This document shows positions 1 to 5,044 of a stretch of 9,612 bases of DNA, piece by piece. Origin of the DNA: RGIG4079 sp045637505 (GTDB lineage: Bacteria; Bacteroidota; Bacteroidia; Bacteroidales; Muribaculaceae); the NCBI GenBank assembly GCA_045637505.1, contig JAZTZO010000067.1, forward strand, positions 1 to 9,612. Direction: 5' to 3'. Numbering within the stretch: position 1 is the stretch's first letter; every line of letters starts with the position of its first letter. A program made the position numbers and the translations under genes. The notes under the pieces were generated by a model. It did no database searches. It saw only the letters and a program-made list of their open reading frames with translations, and was not told the origin of the DNA.

Positions 1-47
1 AATAACCCGGTTATTGCAAGCATTGATTTAAGTAAACGCTTTTTCAT
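1..47 (-). CDS. 5' end of a probable secreted or membrane protein (partial)
   Basis: Reading the minus strand from the ATG at 47-45 gives MKKRLLKSMLAITGL before the window ends. A start codon followed by two Lys and one Arg, then a hydrophobic stretch, is typical of the n- and h-regions of a signal peptide or of a first membrane segment. An exact Bacteroidota -7 box (TAAATTTG, 104-111 on the minus strand) lies about 57 bases upstream, which supports a real start here. The product cannot be named because only 15 codons are visible. It is divergent from the aromatic operon, and a nine-base C run (134-142) lies in its promoter region. Alternative: a chance open frame, but start context and promoter argue against that. 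Confidence 0.5.
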   Translation of the reverse strand, partial: MKKRLLKSMLAITGL

Positions 48-103
48 AAAATTTATTTATAGAACTATTAAATTGATAATCACACGAATCAAAAAACAGA
101 CTG

Positions 104-111
104 CAAATTTA
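104..111 (-). promoter_or_regulatory. Putative -7 promoter element of the minus-strand gene at 1-47
   Basis: On the minus strand this reads TAAATTTG, a full match to the Bacteroidota -7 consensus TAnnTTTG. No TTTG is present 19-21 bases upstream. The expected -33 position instead abuts the nine-C run at 134-142. The element is therefore inferred from half of the consensus plus its distance to the ATG. Confidence 0.4.
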
Positions 112-133
112 GTCATTATTCAAGCGTTATTTA

Positions 134-142
134 CCCCCCCCC
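134..142. repeat. Nine-base homopolymer C run in a promoter region
   Basis: Nine consecutive C residues (G on the minus strand) stand in otherwise very AT-rich DNA. They begin 22 bases upstream of the putative -7 box of the leftmost minus-strand gene, at or just beyond the -33 position. Long G/C runs are prone to slipped-strand mispairing, so the length may vary between cells or reads. A sequencing or assembly length error is also possible. Confidence 0.6.
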
Positions 143-290
143 GTTAAAAAATGTTAAATATTTCATAACCACCTAATTTTTTATACAATAATAATCAAAG
201 CACACATGGTTCTTTAATAGTATTGTAAAAATACAAAACCCACAAAATGTAACAAATTCCAACCCTTTTGGTAATTTTTTGTTATTTTTA

Positions 291-321
291 TTTGTCAATT
301 AAAAACTAATTACTACTTTTG
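291..321 (+). promoter_or_regulatory. Promoter of the aromatic amino acid operon
   Basis: A -33 box TTTG at 291-294 and a -7 box TACTTTTG at 314-321 are separated by 19 bases. Both boxes and the spacing match the known Bacteroidota housekeeping consensus (TTTG, 19-21 bp, TAnnTTTG). Transcription would start near 326-328. That gives a leader RNA of about 190 bases before pheA, which contains the leader peptide and the attenuator. The start site is inferred. Confidence 0.75.
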
Positions 322-347
322 CTCCGTAATCATAACAAAAGAACGAC

Positions 348-425
348 ATGACTCGATTTTATGCATATTATTATTTCTTTTATTTTTATTTTGCAAAAAA
401 TAAGAACGGGATTTTATGTGCATAA
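348..425 (+). CDS. Phe/Tyr-rich leader peptide of the aromatic operon attenuator
   Basis: This 25-codon frame runs from ATG 348-350 to TAA 423-425 and starts about 20 bases after the inferred transcription start. Residues 4-15 read FYAYYYFFYFYF: five Phe and six Tyr in twelve codons (357-392). The tail is AKNKNGILCA. The arrangement matches known attenuator leader peptides such as E. coli pheL and pheM, but here Phe and Tyr are mixed, as suits an operon that makes both. Codons 17-24 of the tail also encode the 5' strand of the proposed antiterminator (406-419). The peptide probably has no function of its own; its translation rate is the signal. No homologue of this peptide is known to me. Confidence 0.85.
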   Translation: MTRFYAYYYFFYFYFAKNKNGILCA

Positions 426-471
426 CATCTTATAATTGATTATATGAATTAATAATAATATAAAGTCCCGT
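406..471 (+). promoter_or_regulatory. Antiterminator helix of the pheA operon attenuator
   Basis: RNA bases 406-419 can pair with 458-471 in an unbroken 14-bp helix that includes two G-U wobbles (412-465 and 418-459). Its core is CGGGA paired with TCCCG. The 3' strand contains the whole 5' arm of the terminator (462-470), so the two structures exclude each other. A ribosome stalled with a Phe or Tyr codon up to 390-392 in its A site should leave 406 onward free. A ribosome at the stop codon 423-425 should cover 406-419. Pairing was worked out by hand; relative folding energies were not calculated. Confidence 0.75.
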
Positions 472-495
472 AATATTGCGGGACTTTTTCTTTTT
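462..495 (+). terminator. Intrinsic terminator (attenuator) upstream of pheA
   Basis: The arms AAAGTCCCG (462-470) and CGGGACTTT (479-487) form a perfect 9-bp stem with an eight-base AT-rich loop. A T-rich tract (485-495) follows, broken by a single C. It lies between the leader peptide stop (425) and the pheA start (517) with no gene upstream to terminate, so it must act on the operon's own transcript. This is the classical position of an attenuator. Confidence 0.85.
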
Positions 496-516
496 ATAAT
501 AATAAAATTGATAACA

Positions 517-1365
517 ATGGAAAAAAGAGTAACAATTCAAGGCGTGGCCGGGTGCTATCATGATGCAGCCGCAAGAGCTTATTTCAAAGATGAAGAAATT
601 ACAACAATCCCTTGCGACTCTTTTACCGAATTGTTTCAACGCATGGGGTGCGATGCTTCTTTGATGGGTATCGTAGCAATCGAAAATACTATTGCTGGTA
701 GCATTCTCCCCAATCACGAACTCTTGCGTCAAAGCAATATGCAAATCGTGGGGGAACACAAGATGCACATTTCTCATGTGCTTGCTGCCCTACCTGGGCA
801 ATCAATTGATGAATTATCAGAGGTAAATTCTCACCCTATGGCATTGATGCAATGTGAGCAATTCCTTCGCCGTCACCCCAATCTCAAAATGATTGAGAAA
901 TTTGACACCGCTGGTAGCGCACAAGAAATTGCCGAACACCAATTAATGGGGCATGCTGCTGTGTGTGGCGAATATGCTGCAAATCTTTATGGGCTGAATA
1001 TCCTTGAAAGTGGCATAGAGACCAATAAACGCAATTTCACTCGTTTCCTTATCATTGCCGACCCCTTATTGGCGAGTGAAATGCGCCCACGCGAGGAGAA
1101 AATAAATAAATCATCGATAATGTTCACTCTCCCCCACACCAACGGGGCTTTGTCGAAAGTGTTGACAATTTTCTCTTTCTACGACATCAATCTATCAAAA
1201 ATACAATCATTGCCCATCATCGGCCGCGAATGGGAATATCGTTTCTATATCGACCTCACATTTGATAGTTATGTGCGCTATCATCAATCAATTGATGCTG
1301 TGCGTCCTCTCCTTAATGACTTGAAAATCCTTGGTGAATATGTTGAATGTAAAAATGAAATATAA
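517..1365 (+). CDS. pheA: Prephenate dehydratase with C-terminal ACT domain
   Basis: This enzyme converts prephenate to phenylpyruvate in the cytoplasm, the committed step to phenylalanine. The 282-residue product is a stand-alone dehydratase without chorismate mutase. The N-terminal catalytic part carries IENTIAGS (55-62) and the ETNKRNFTRF block (168-177), whose TRF (175-177) holds the family's catalytic Thr. An ACT domain follows from about residue 199, with GALS at 210-213. The usual ESRP of Phe-binding ACT domains reads QSLP (230-233) here. The ATG at 517 is preferred over the in-frame TTG at 508: the TTG adds only three residues, and the ATG context (ATAACAATG) also occurs at the DAHP synthase start. 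It is the first gene after the attenuator, and its stop lies one base before the next start, so the two are probably translationally coupled. Confidence 0.95.
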   Translation: MEKRVTIQGVAGCYHDAAARAYFKDEEITTIPCDSFTELFQRMGCDASLMGIVAIENTIAGSILPNHELLRQSNMQIVGEHKMHISHVLAALPGQSIDELSEVNSHPMALMQCEQFLRRHPNLKMIEKFDTAGSAQEIAEHQLMGHAAVCGEYAANLYGLNILESGIETNKRNFTRFLIIADPLLASEMRPREEKINKSSIMFTLPHTNGALSKVLTIFSFYDINLSKIQSLPIIGREWEYRFYIDLTFDSYVRYHQSIDAVRPLLNDLKILGEYVECKNEI

Positions 1366-1366
1366 T

Positions 1367-2533
1367 ATGAATATCATACCTGCACAACGCGTTACAGAAG
1401 TACAAGAATACTACTTCTCTAAAAAACTCCAAGAAGTAACACAACTCAATGCTCAAGGTGCCGACATTATATCGCTCGGCATAGGTGGCCCCGACCGTCC
1501 TCCTCACAAAGATGTAATTGACACTCTTTGCGCCGAAGCTCAAGTGGAGTCAAACCACAGTTACCAACCCTATGTGGGTATTCCACAACTACGCCAAGCA
1601 TTTGCTCGTTGGTATAGTCGTTGGTATGGTGTAGTACTTAATCCCGACACCGAAATCCAACCTCTCATTGGTTCTAAAGAGGGTATTCTCCATGTTTCAC
1701 TTGCATTCTTAAACCCAGGCGATGGGGTATTGATACCAAATCCAGCATACCCTACATATTCATCAGTGAGCCGATTGGCTCAAGCCGAAATTTTCAGCTA
1801 TGACCTCACCGAAGAAAATGGTTGGTATCCCGACTTTGATGCGTTGGAAAAACTCCCTCTCGAGCGCATAAAACTCATGTGGATTAATTACCCACATATG
1901 CCCACTGGAACACCTGCGACACTCGAATTGTATCAAAAAATTATTGATTTTGGTCGTCGTCACAACATTGTCATTGTCAATGACAACCCATATAGTTTCA
2001 TTCTCAACGACAAGCCCATGAGCATACTTCAAGCAGAAGGTGCCAAAGAAATTGCTATTGAAATGAACTCAATGAGTAAATCGCATAATATGGCAGGATG
2101 GCGTGTTGGGATGTTAGCTTCAAATCCCACATTCATCAGTTGGATTTTGAAAGTAAAAACAAATATCGATTCGGGATTATTCAAACCCGTAATGCTTGCT
2201 ACCGTAAAAGCCCTTGATGTTGACAAAGAATGGTACACAACTCTCAACAATGTATATCGTTCACGTCGCAATGTAGCAGAGGAGATTATGACCGAACTTG
2301 GATGCACTTTCGACCCATCTCAACGAGGTCTATTCCTTTGGGGACGCATACCCGATGATATCGCATCGAGCGAAGTTCTTGCCGACAAAGTGCTTTACGA
2401 GGCTCGAGTGTTTATCACTCCCGGATTTATTTTTGGTAGCAATGGAGAACGCTACATTCGCATTTCGCTTTGCGCTACCGAAGAAAACATGCGCCGTGCT
2501 CTCGACCGCATTCGTGAAATGAACAACAAATAG
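1367..2533 (+). CDS. Class I/II PLP-dependent aminotransferase, probably aromatic
   Basis: A 388-residue fold-type I aminotransferase. Visible residues include an NYPHMPTG segment (174-181), a variant of the usual NPxNPTG turn. D206 and Y209 should contact the cofactor ring, and SMSKSHNMAGWR (235-246) contains the Schiff-base lysine K238 and the phosphate-binding R246. R365 in RYIRISL should bind the substrate carboxylate. Relatives are annotated as aspartate or LL-diaminopimelate-like aminotransferases. Position between pheA and the DAHP synthase-mutase gene suggests that it transaminates phenylpyruvate and 4-hydroxyphenylpyruvate (or prephenate) to finish Phe and Tyr; that role is inferred from context. 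The ATG at 1367 is chosen because it follows the pheA stop by one base; an upstream TTG at 1331 would overlap pheA by 35 bases. The order matches the conserved Bacteroidota pheA-aminotransferase-aroF-tyrA cluster. Confidence 0.9.
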   Translation: MNIIPAQRVTEVQEYYFSKKLQEVTQLNAQGADIISLGIGGPDRPPHKDVIDTLCAEAQVESNHSYQPYVGIPQLRQAFARWYSRWYGVVLNPDTEIQPLIGSKEGILHVSLAFLNPGDGVLIPNPAYPTYSSVSRLAQAEIFSYDLTEENGWYPDFDALEKLPLERIKLMWINYPHMPTGTPATLELYQKIIDFGRRHNIVIVNDNPYSFILNDKPMSILQAEGAKEIAIEMNSMSKSHNMAGWRVGMLASNPTFISWILKVKTNIDSGLFKPVMLATVKALDVDKEWYTTLNNVYRSRRNVAEEIMTELGCTFDPSQRGLFLWGRIPDDIASSEVLADKVLYEARVFITPGFIFGSNGERYIRISLCATEENMRRALDRIREMNNK

Positions 2534-2556
2534 AAATAACAAAAAAACATATAACA

Positions 2557-3630
2557 ATGAAAGACCTACAACCTATCGTACTCGACGGCATTGATATTCA
2601 AAAACCACTAATTATTGCCGGCCCATGCAGTGCTGAAACCGAAGAACAAGTTATTAAGACTGCAACCGAACTTGCTGCTAATGGTGTGAAAATTTTCCGT
2701 GCTGGAATATGGAAGCCACGCACTAAACCTGGAGGCTTTGAAGGCGTAGGAGCCGAAGGCCTTCAATGGCTCAAAAAAGTTAAAGAACTCACTGGCATGT
2801 ACACTTCAACCGAAGTGGCGACAAAACAACATGTAGAAGAAGCCCTCGCTGCTGGCATTGACATTCTTTGGATTGGGGCTCGCACCTCGGCAAATCCATT
2901 TGCTATGCAAGAAATTGCCGATGCTCTTCAGGAAGCCCAAGCCGATGTACCTGTTCTTATCAAAAATCCTGTTAATCCCGACCTTGAACTATGGATCGGT
3001 GCAATGCAACGCATCTACAACGCCGGGATACGTCGCATAGGAGCCATTCATCGCGGTTTTTCGGCCTATGGCAAACATTTATATCGCAACCTGCCTCAAT
3101 GGCACATACCCATTGAGTTGCGCCGTCGCATGCCTAACCTTCCTATTATTTGCGACCCCAGTCACATTGGAGGCAAGCGTGAACTCGTTTCATCGATTTC
3201 GCAACAAGCACTCGATATGGGTTTTGATGGGCTTATTATTGAAAGTCATTGTGATCCCGACTGCGCATGGAGCGACAAGAGCCAACAAATCACTCCCGAT
3301 GTGCTCAATTTTGTTATTAACACACTTGTGCTTCGCGAAGGTTCGCACACTACCGAAAGCCTATCGCTACTTCGTCAACAAATCGATGCTCTCGATAATG
3401 AATTGCTCGAAGTTCTAAACAAACGCATGCGTGTGTCGCGCGAAATTGGACAATTTAAGAAAGAACATCGCATGCCAGTAGTACAAGCTACACGCTACGA
3501 CGATATTATACAATCACGCGTAAAACTCGCCGAAGAGATGGGCATGAGTAGTGAATTCATGAAAGCCGTGCTTGCTGCGATTCATGAAGAATCGGTGCGT
3601 CAACAAATCGTAATTCTTAATCAAAAATAA
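2557..3630 (+). CDS. aroF: Bifunctional DAHP synthase / chorismate mutase
   Basis: This 357-residue fusion catalyses the first shikimate step (PEP + erythrose 4-phosphate to DAHP) and the branch-point step (chorismate to prephenate). Residues 1-260 are a type I-beta (KDO8P-synthase-like) DAHP synthase. They carry AGPCSAET (21-28), RAGIWKPRTKP (48-58), HRGFSAYG (165-172), DPSHIGGKR (200-208) and ESHCDPD (229-235). C24, H203, E229 and D240 are the expected metal ligands by analogy with archaeal relatives. Residues 268-357 are an AroQ-type mutase with R273, R290, K301 and Q350 at positions equivalent to R11, R28, K39 and Q88 of the E. coli mutase. The E52-equivalent position reads Tyr (Y314). 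The mutase is C-terminal, the reverse of the Bacillus fusion; related Porphyromonas and Prevotella enzymes with this order are feedback-inhibited by prephenate. The gene follows the aminotransferase by 23 bases. Confidence 0.95.
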   Translation: MKDLQPIVLDGIDIQKPLIIAGPCSAETEEQVIKTATELAANGVKIFRAGIWKPRTKPGGFEGVGAEGLQWLKKVKELTGMYTSTEVATKQHVEEALAAGIDILWIGARTSANPFAMQEIADALQEAQADVPVLIKNPVNPDLELWIGAMQRIYNAGIRRIGAIHRGFSAYGKHLYRNLPQWHIPIELRRRMPNLPIICDPSHIGGKRELVSSISQQALDMGFDGLIIESHCDPDCAWSDKSQQITPDVLNFVINTLVLREGSHTTESLSLLRQQIDALDNELLEVLNKRMRVSREIGQFKKEHRMPVVQATRYDDIIQSRVKLAEEMGMSSEFMKAVLAAIHEESVRQQIVILNQK

Positions 3631-3643
3631 ACATCGTCTCATT

Positions 3644-4417
3644 ATGAAAATTCTCATTATAGGAGCTGGCAAAATGGGATCGTTTTTCTGCGACATCCTT
3701 TCATTTAAACATGAAGTGGCTGTTTATGACACCGACCCGCAACGCCTACGCTTCACATTCAATACACTCCGATTTAGTTCACTTGATGAAATAGATGAGT
3801 TTGCGCCCGACTTGGTTATCAATGCTGCCACAGTAAAATACACTATAGATGCATTTAAAACCATAATGCCCCATCTACCTAAAAATTGCATTTTGAGCGA
3901 CATTGCATCGGTAAAAACGGGGTTACCCGAGTTTTATACCACATGTGGACACCCATTTGTGAGCACCCACCCTATGTTTGGACCCACATTTGCCTCATTA
4001 AGCAATCTCAGTAGCGAAAATGCTATCATCATCGCCGAAAGCGACCACCTCGGTAAGGTGTTCTTCAAAGATTTATACAACGAACTACATTTGCACATTG
4101 AAGAATATACTTTCCAAGAGCACGACGAAACTATAGCCTACTCACTTTCTATTCCATTTGCATCAACTCTTGTGTTTGCGAGCATTATGAAGCACCAAGA
4201 TGCGCCTGGAACGACCTTCAAGCGACATATGGCTATTGCTCATGGACTGATGAGTGAAGATGACTACCTATTGAGCGAAATATTGTTTAATCCTAACACG
4301 CCTTATCAATTGGAGCAAATTCAAGAAAAGCTGTCGCAACTTCAAGAGATTGTTAAAAATCGCGACTCGGAAGCGATGAAACAATATCTTGCGCGAGTGA
4401 GAGAAAACCTCAAATAA
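3644..4417 (+). CDS. tyrA: Prephenate dehydrogenase
   Basis: This cytoplasmic enzyme oxidatively decarboxylates prephenate to 4-hydroxyphenylpyruvate, the committed step to tyrosine. The 257-residue product starts with a Rossmann NAD-binding motif GAGKMG (7-12), with D29 at the end of the second strand; the Asp suggests NAD+ over NADP+. SDIASVK (85-91) and STHPMFGP (107-114) follow, H109 being the likely catalytic His. A helical C-terminal dimerisation half includes HDE (160-162) and KR (193-194). No ACT domain follows, so direct tyrosine feedback is less likely than in longer TyrA proteins. It is the last gene of the operon, 13 bases after the fusion gene, and is followed by a terminator at 4509-4540. 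Confidence 0.93.
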   Translation: MKILIIGAGKMGSFFCDILSFKHEVAVYDTDPQRLRFTFNTLRFSSLDEIDEFAPDLVINAATVKYTIDAFKTIMPHLPKNCILSDIASVKTGLPEFYTTCGHPFVSTHPMFGPTFASLSNLSSENAIIIAESDHLGKVFFKDLYNELHLHIEEYTFQEHDETIAYSLSIPFASTLVFASIMKHQDAPGTTFKRHMAIAHGLMSEDDYLLSEILFNPNTPYQLEQIQEKLSQLQEIVKNRDSEAMKQYLARVRENLK

Positions 4418-4462
4418 GCGCTATTGCTTTCTTTATAAAGGGTTACCCAGTCAAAATACACA

Positions 4463-4492
4463 AAGGGGCTACGCATCATTGCATAGTCCCTT
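4463..4492 (+). other. Imperfect hairpin downstream of tyrA
   Basis: Arms 4463-4475 and 4480-4492 pair over 13 positions with one G-U wobble and one A-C mismatch, closed by a four-base loop. No T tract follows on the plus strand and none precedes it, so it is not a standard terminator on either strand. It may be a 3' end stabiliser or a decayed terminator upstream of the functional one. Confidence 0.45.
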
Positions 4493-4508
4493 CGCTATAT
4501 AATAAAAA

Positions 4509-4540
4509 AAATCCCGAGCCTAAATGGTTCGGGATTTTTT
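4509..4540. terminator. Bidirectional intrinsic terminator between tyrA and rpmE
   Basis: Arms 4509-4520 (ending CCCGAGCC) and 4526-4537 (starting GGTTCGGG) pair over 12 positions with one G-T wobble and a five-base loop. A T run follows on the plus strand (to 4540) and an A run precedes (from 4504), which becomes a T run on the minus strand. The same hairpin can therefore end both the aromatic operon and the convergent rpmE transcript. Confidence 0.85.
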
Positions 4541-4556
4541 AGATATAATTCTAAAA

Positions 4557-4811
4557 TTATTTTTTACGACGGTTACCGTAGCGGCTCATGAACTTATCAA
4601 CGCGACCAGCTGTGTCAACCAATTTTTGCTTACCTGTGAAGAATGGGTGAGATGAGCTAGTGATTTCAAGTTTTACGAGAGGATAAGTAACGCCATCAAC
4701 TTCGATTGTTTCTTTAGCGGCTACAGTTGAACGAGTAATAAATACTTCCTCGTTTGACATATCTTTGAATGCTACTTCGCGATAGGTTGAAGGATGAAGA
4801 TCTTTTTTCAT
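4557..4811 (-). CDS. rpmE2: 50S ribosomal protein L31 type B
   Basis: This 84-residue protein of the large ribosomal subunit starts MKKDLHPSTYREVAF and carries SSSHPFFTGK (52-61) and a basic end, RYGNRRKK. The HPFFTGK block and C-terminal FMSRYGNR are typical of L31. No cysteine is present, so this is the zinc-independent (C-minus, type B) form. It is a single-gene unit with its own consensus promoter (4888-4918) and shares a terminator with the convergent aromatic operon. In Bacteroidota the type B form is commonly the main L31, so no zinc-limitation role can be read from this gene alone. Confidence 0.95.
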   Translation of the reverse strand: MKKDLHPSTYREVAFKDMSNEEVFITRSTVAAKETIEVDGVTYPLVKLEITSSSHPFFTGKQKLVDTAGRVDKFMSRYGNRRKK

Positions 4812-4887
4812 TTTATTTTTTGTTTTTTTAATTAATCAAAGTTATTAATAAAGTCACGCTGGTAAGGCGATCATTCGTAATGGCTTG

Positions 4888-4918
4888 CAAATTTACGCAT
4901 TATTCTTTGATTGGCAAA
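4888..4918 (-). promoter_or_regulatory. Promoter of rpmE2
   Basis: On the minus strand a -33 TTTG (4918-4915) and a -7 TAAATTTG (4895-4888) are separated by 19 bases, an exact match to the Bacteroidota consensus. The inferred transcript starts near 4882 and has a leader of about 70 bases before the rpmE2 ATG at 4811. A second TAACTTTG at 4844-4837 lacks a partner -33 box and is less likely. Confidence 0.7.
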
Positions 4919-4992
4919 GTTATTCGCATTCTTTTTTCATATTTTTTCAATTTCTCTCAATTTTAAACTATTCTAATCAGTTTATTAACAAA

Positions 4993-5022
4993 AAAGAGAA
5001 GCCTCTTTAATGGCTTCTCTTT
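4993..5022 (-). terminator. Terminator of the carboxyltransferase gene
   Basis: A perfect 11-bp stem (4993-5003 with 5012-5022, AAAGAGAAGCC and its complement) has an eight-base loop. On the minus strand it is followed by a T run (TTTTTTG). It lies 23 bases after the stop codon of the gene ending at 5045, as expected for a single-gene transcript. Confidence 0.85.
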
Positions 5023-5044
5023 CCGATATTATGTTATGAATCTT

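Noticed and set aside
414..425. Short palindrome around the leader peptide stop codon
   Set aside because: A four-base AT stem is too weak to be a pause hairpin; the antiterminator pairing explains this segment better.
508..516. TTG start nine bases upstream of the pheA ATG
   Set aside because: It adds only Met-Ile-Thr, is a weaker start codon, and the ATG at 517 has the same local context as the DAHP synthase gene start.
430..777. Open frame of 115 codons on the minus strand overlapping the attenuator and pheA
   Set aside because: It is antisense to the terminator hairpin and to a clearly conserved pheA, has low-complexity Lys/Tyr-rich content near its end, and resembles no family.
1331..1366. 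TTG or internal ATG starts extending the aminotransferase upstream into pheA
   Set aside because: The extension lies within the pheA coding end and adds a tail not expected for the family; the ATG one base after the pheA stop is the better start.
4837..4844. Second -7-like box (TAACTTTG) closer to rpmE2
   Set aside because: There is no TTTG partner 19-21 bases upstream, whereas the box at 4888-4895 has one with exact spacing.
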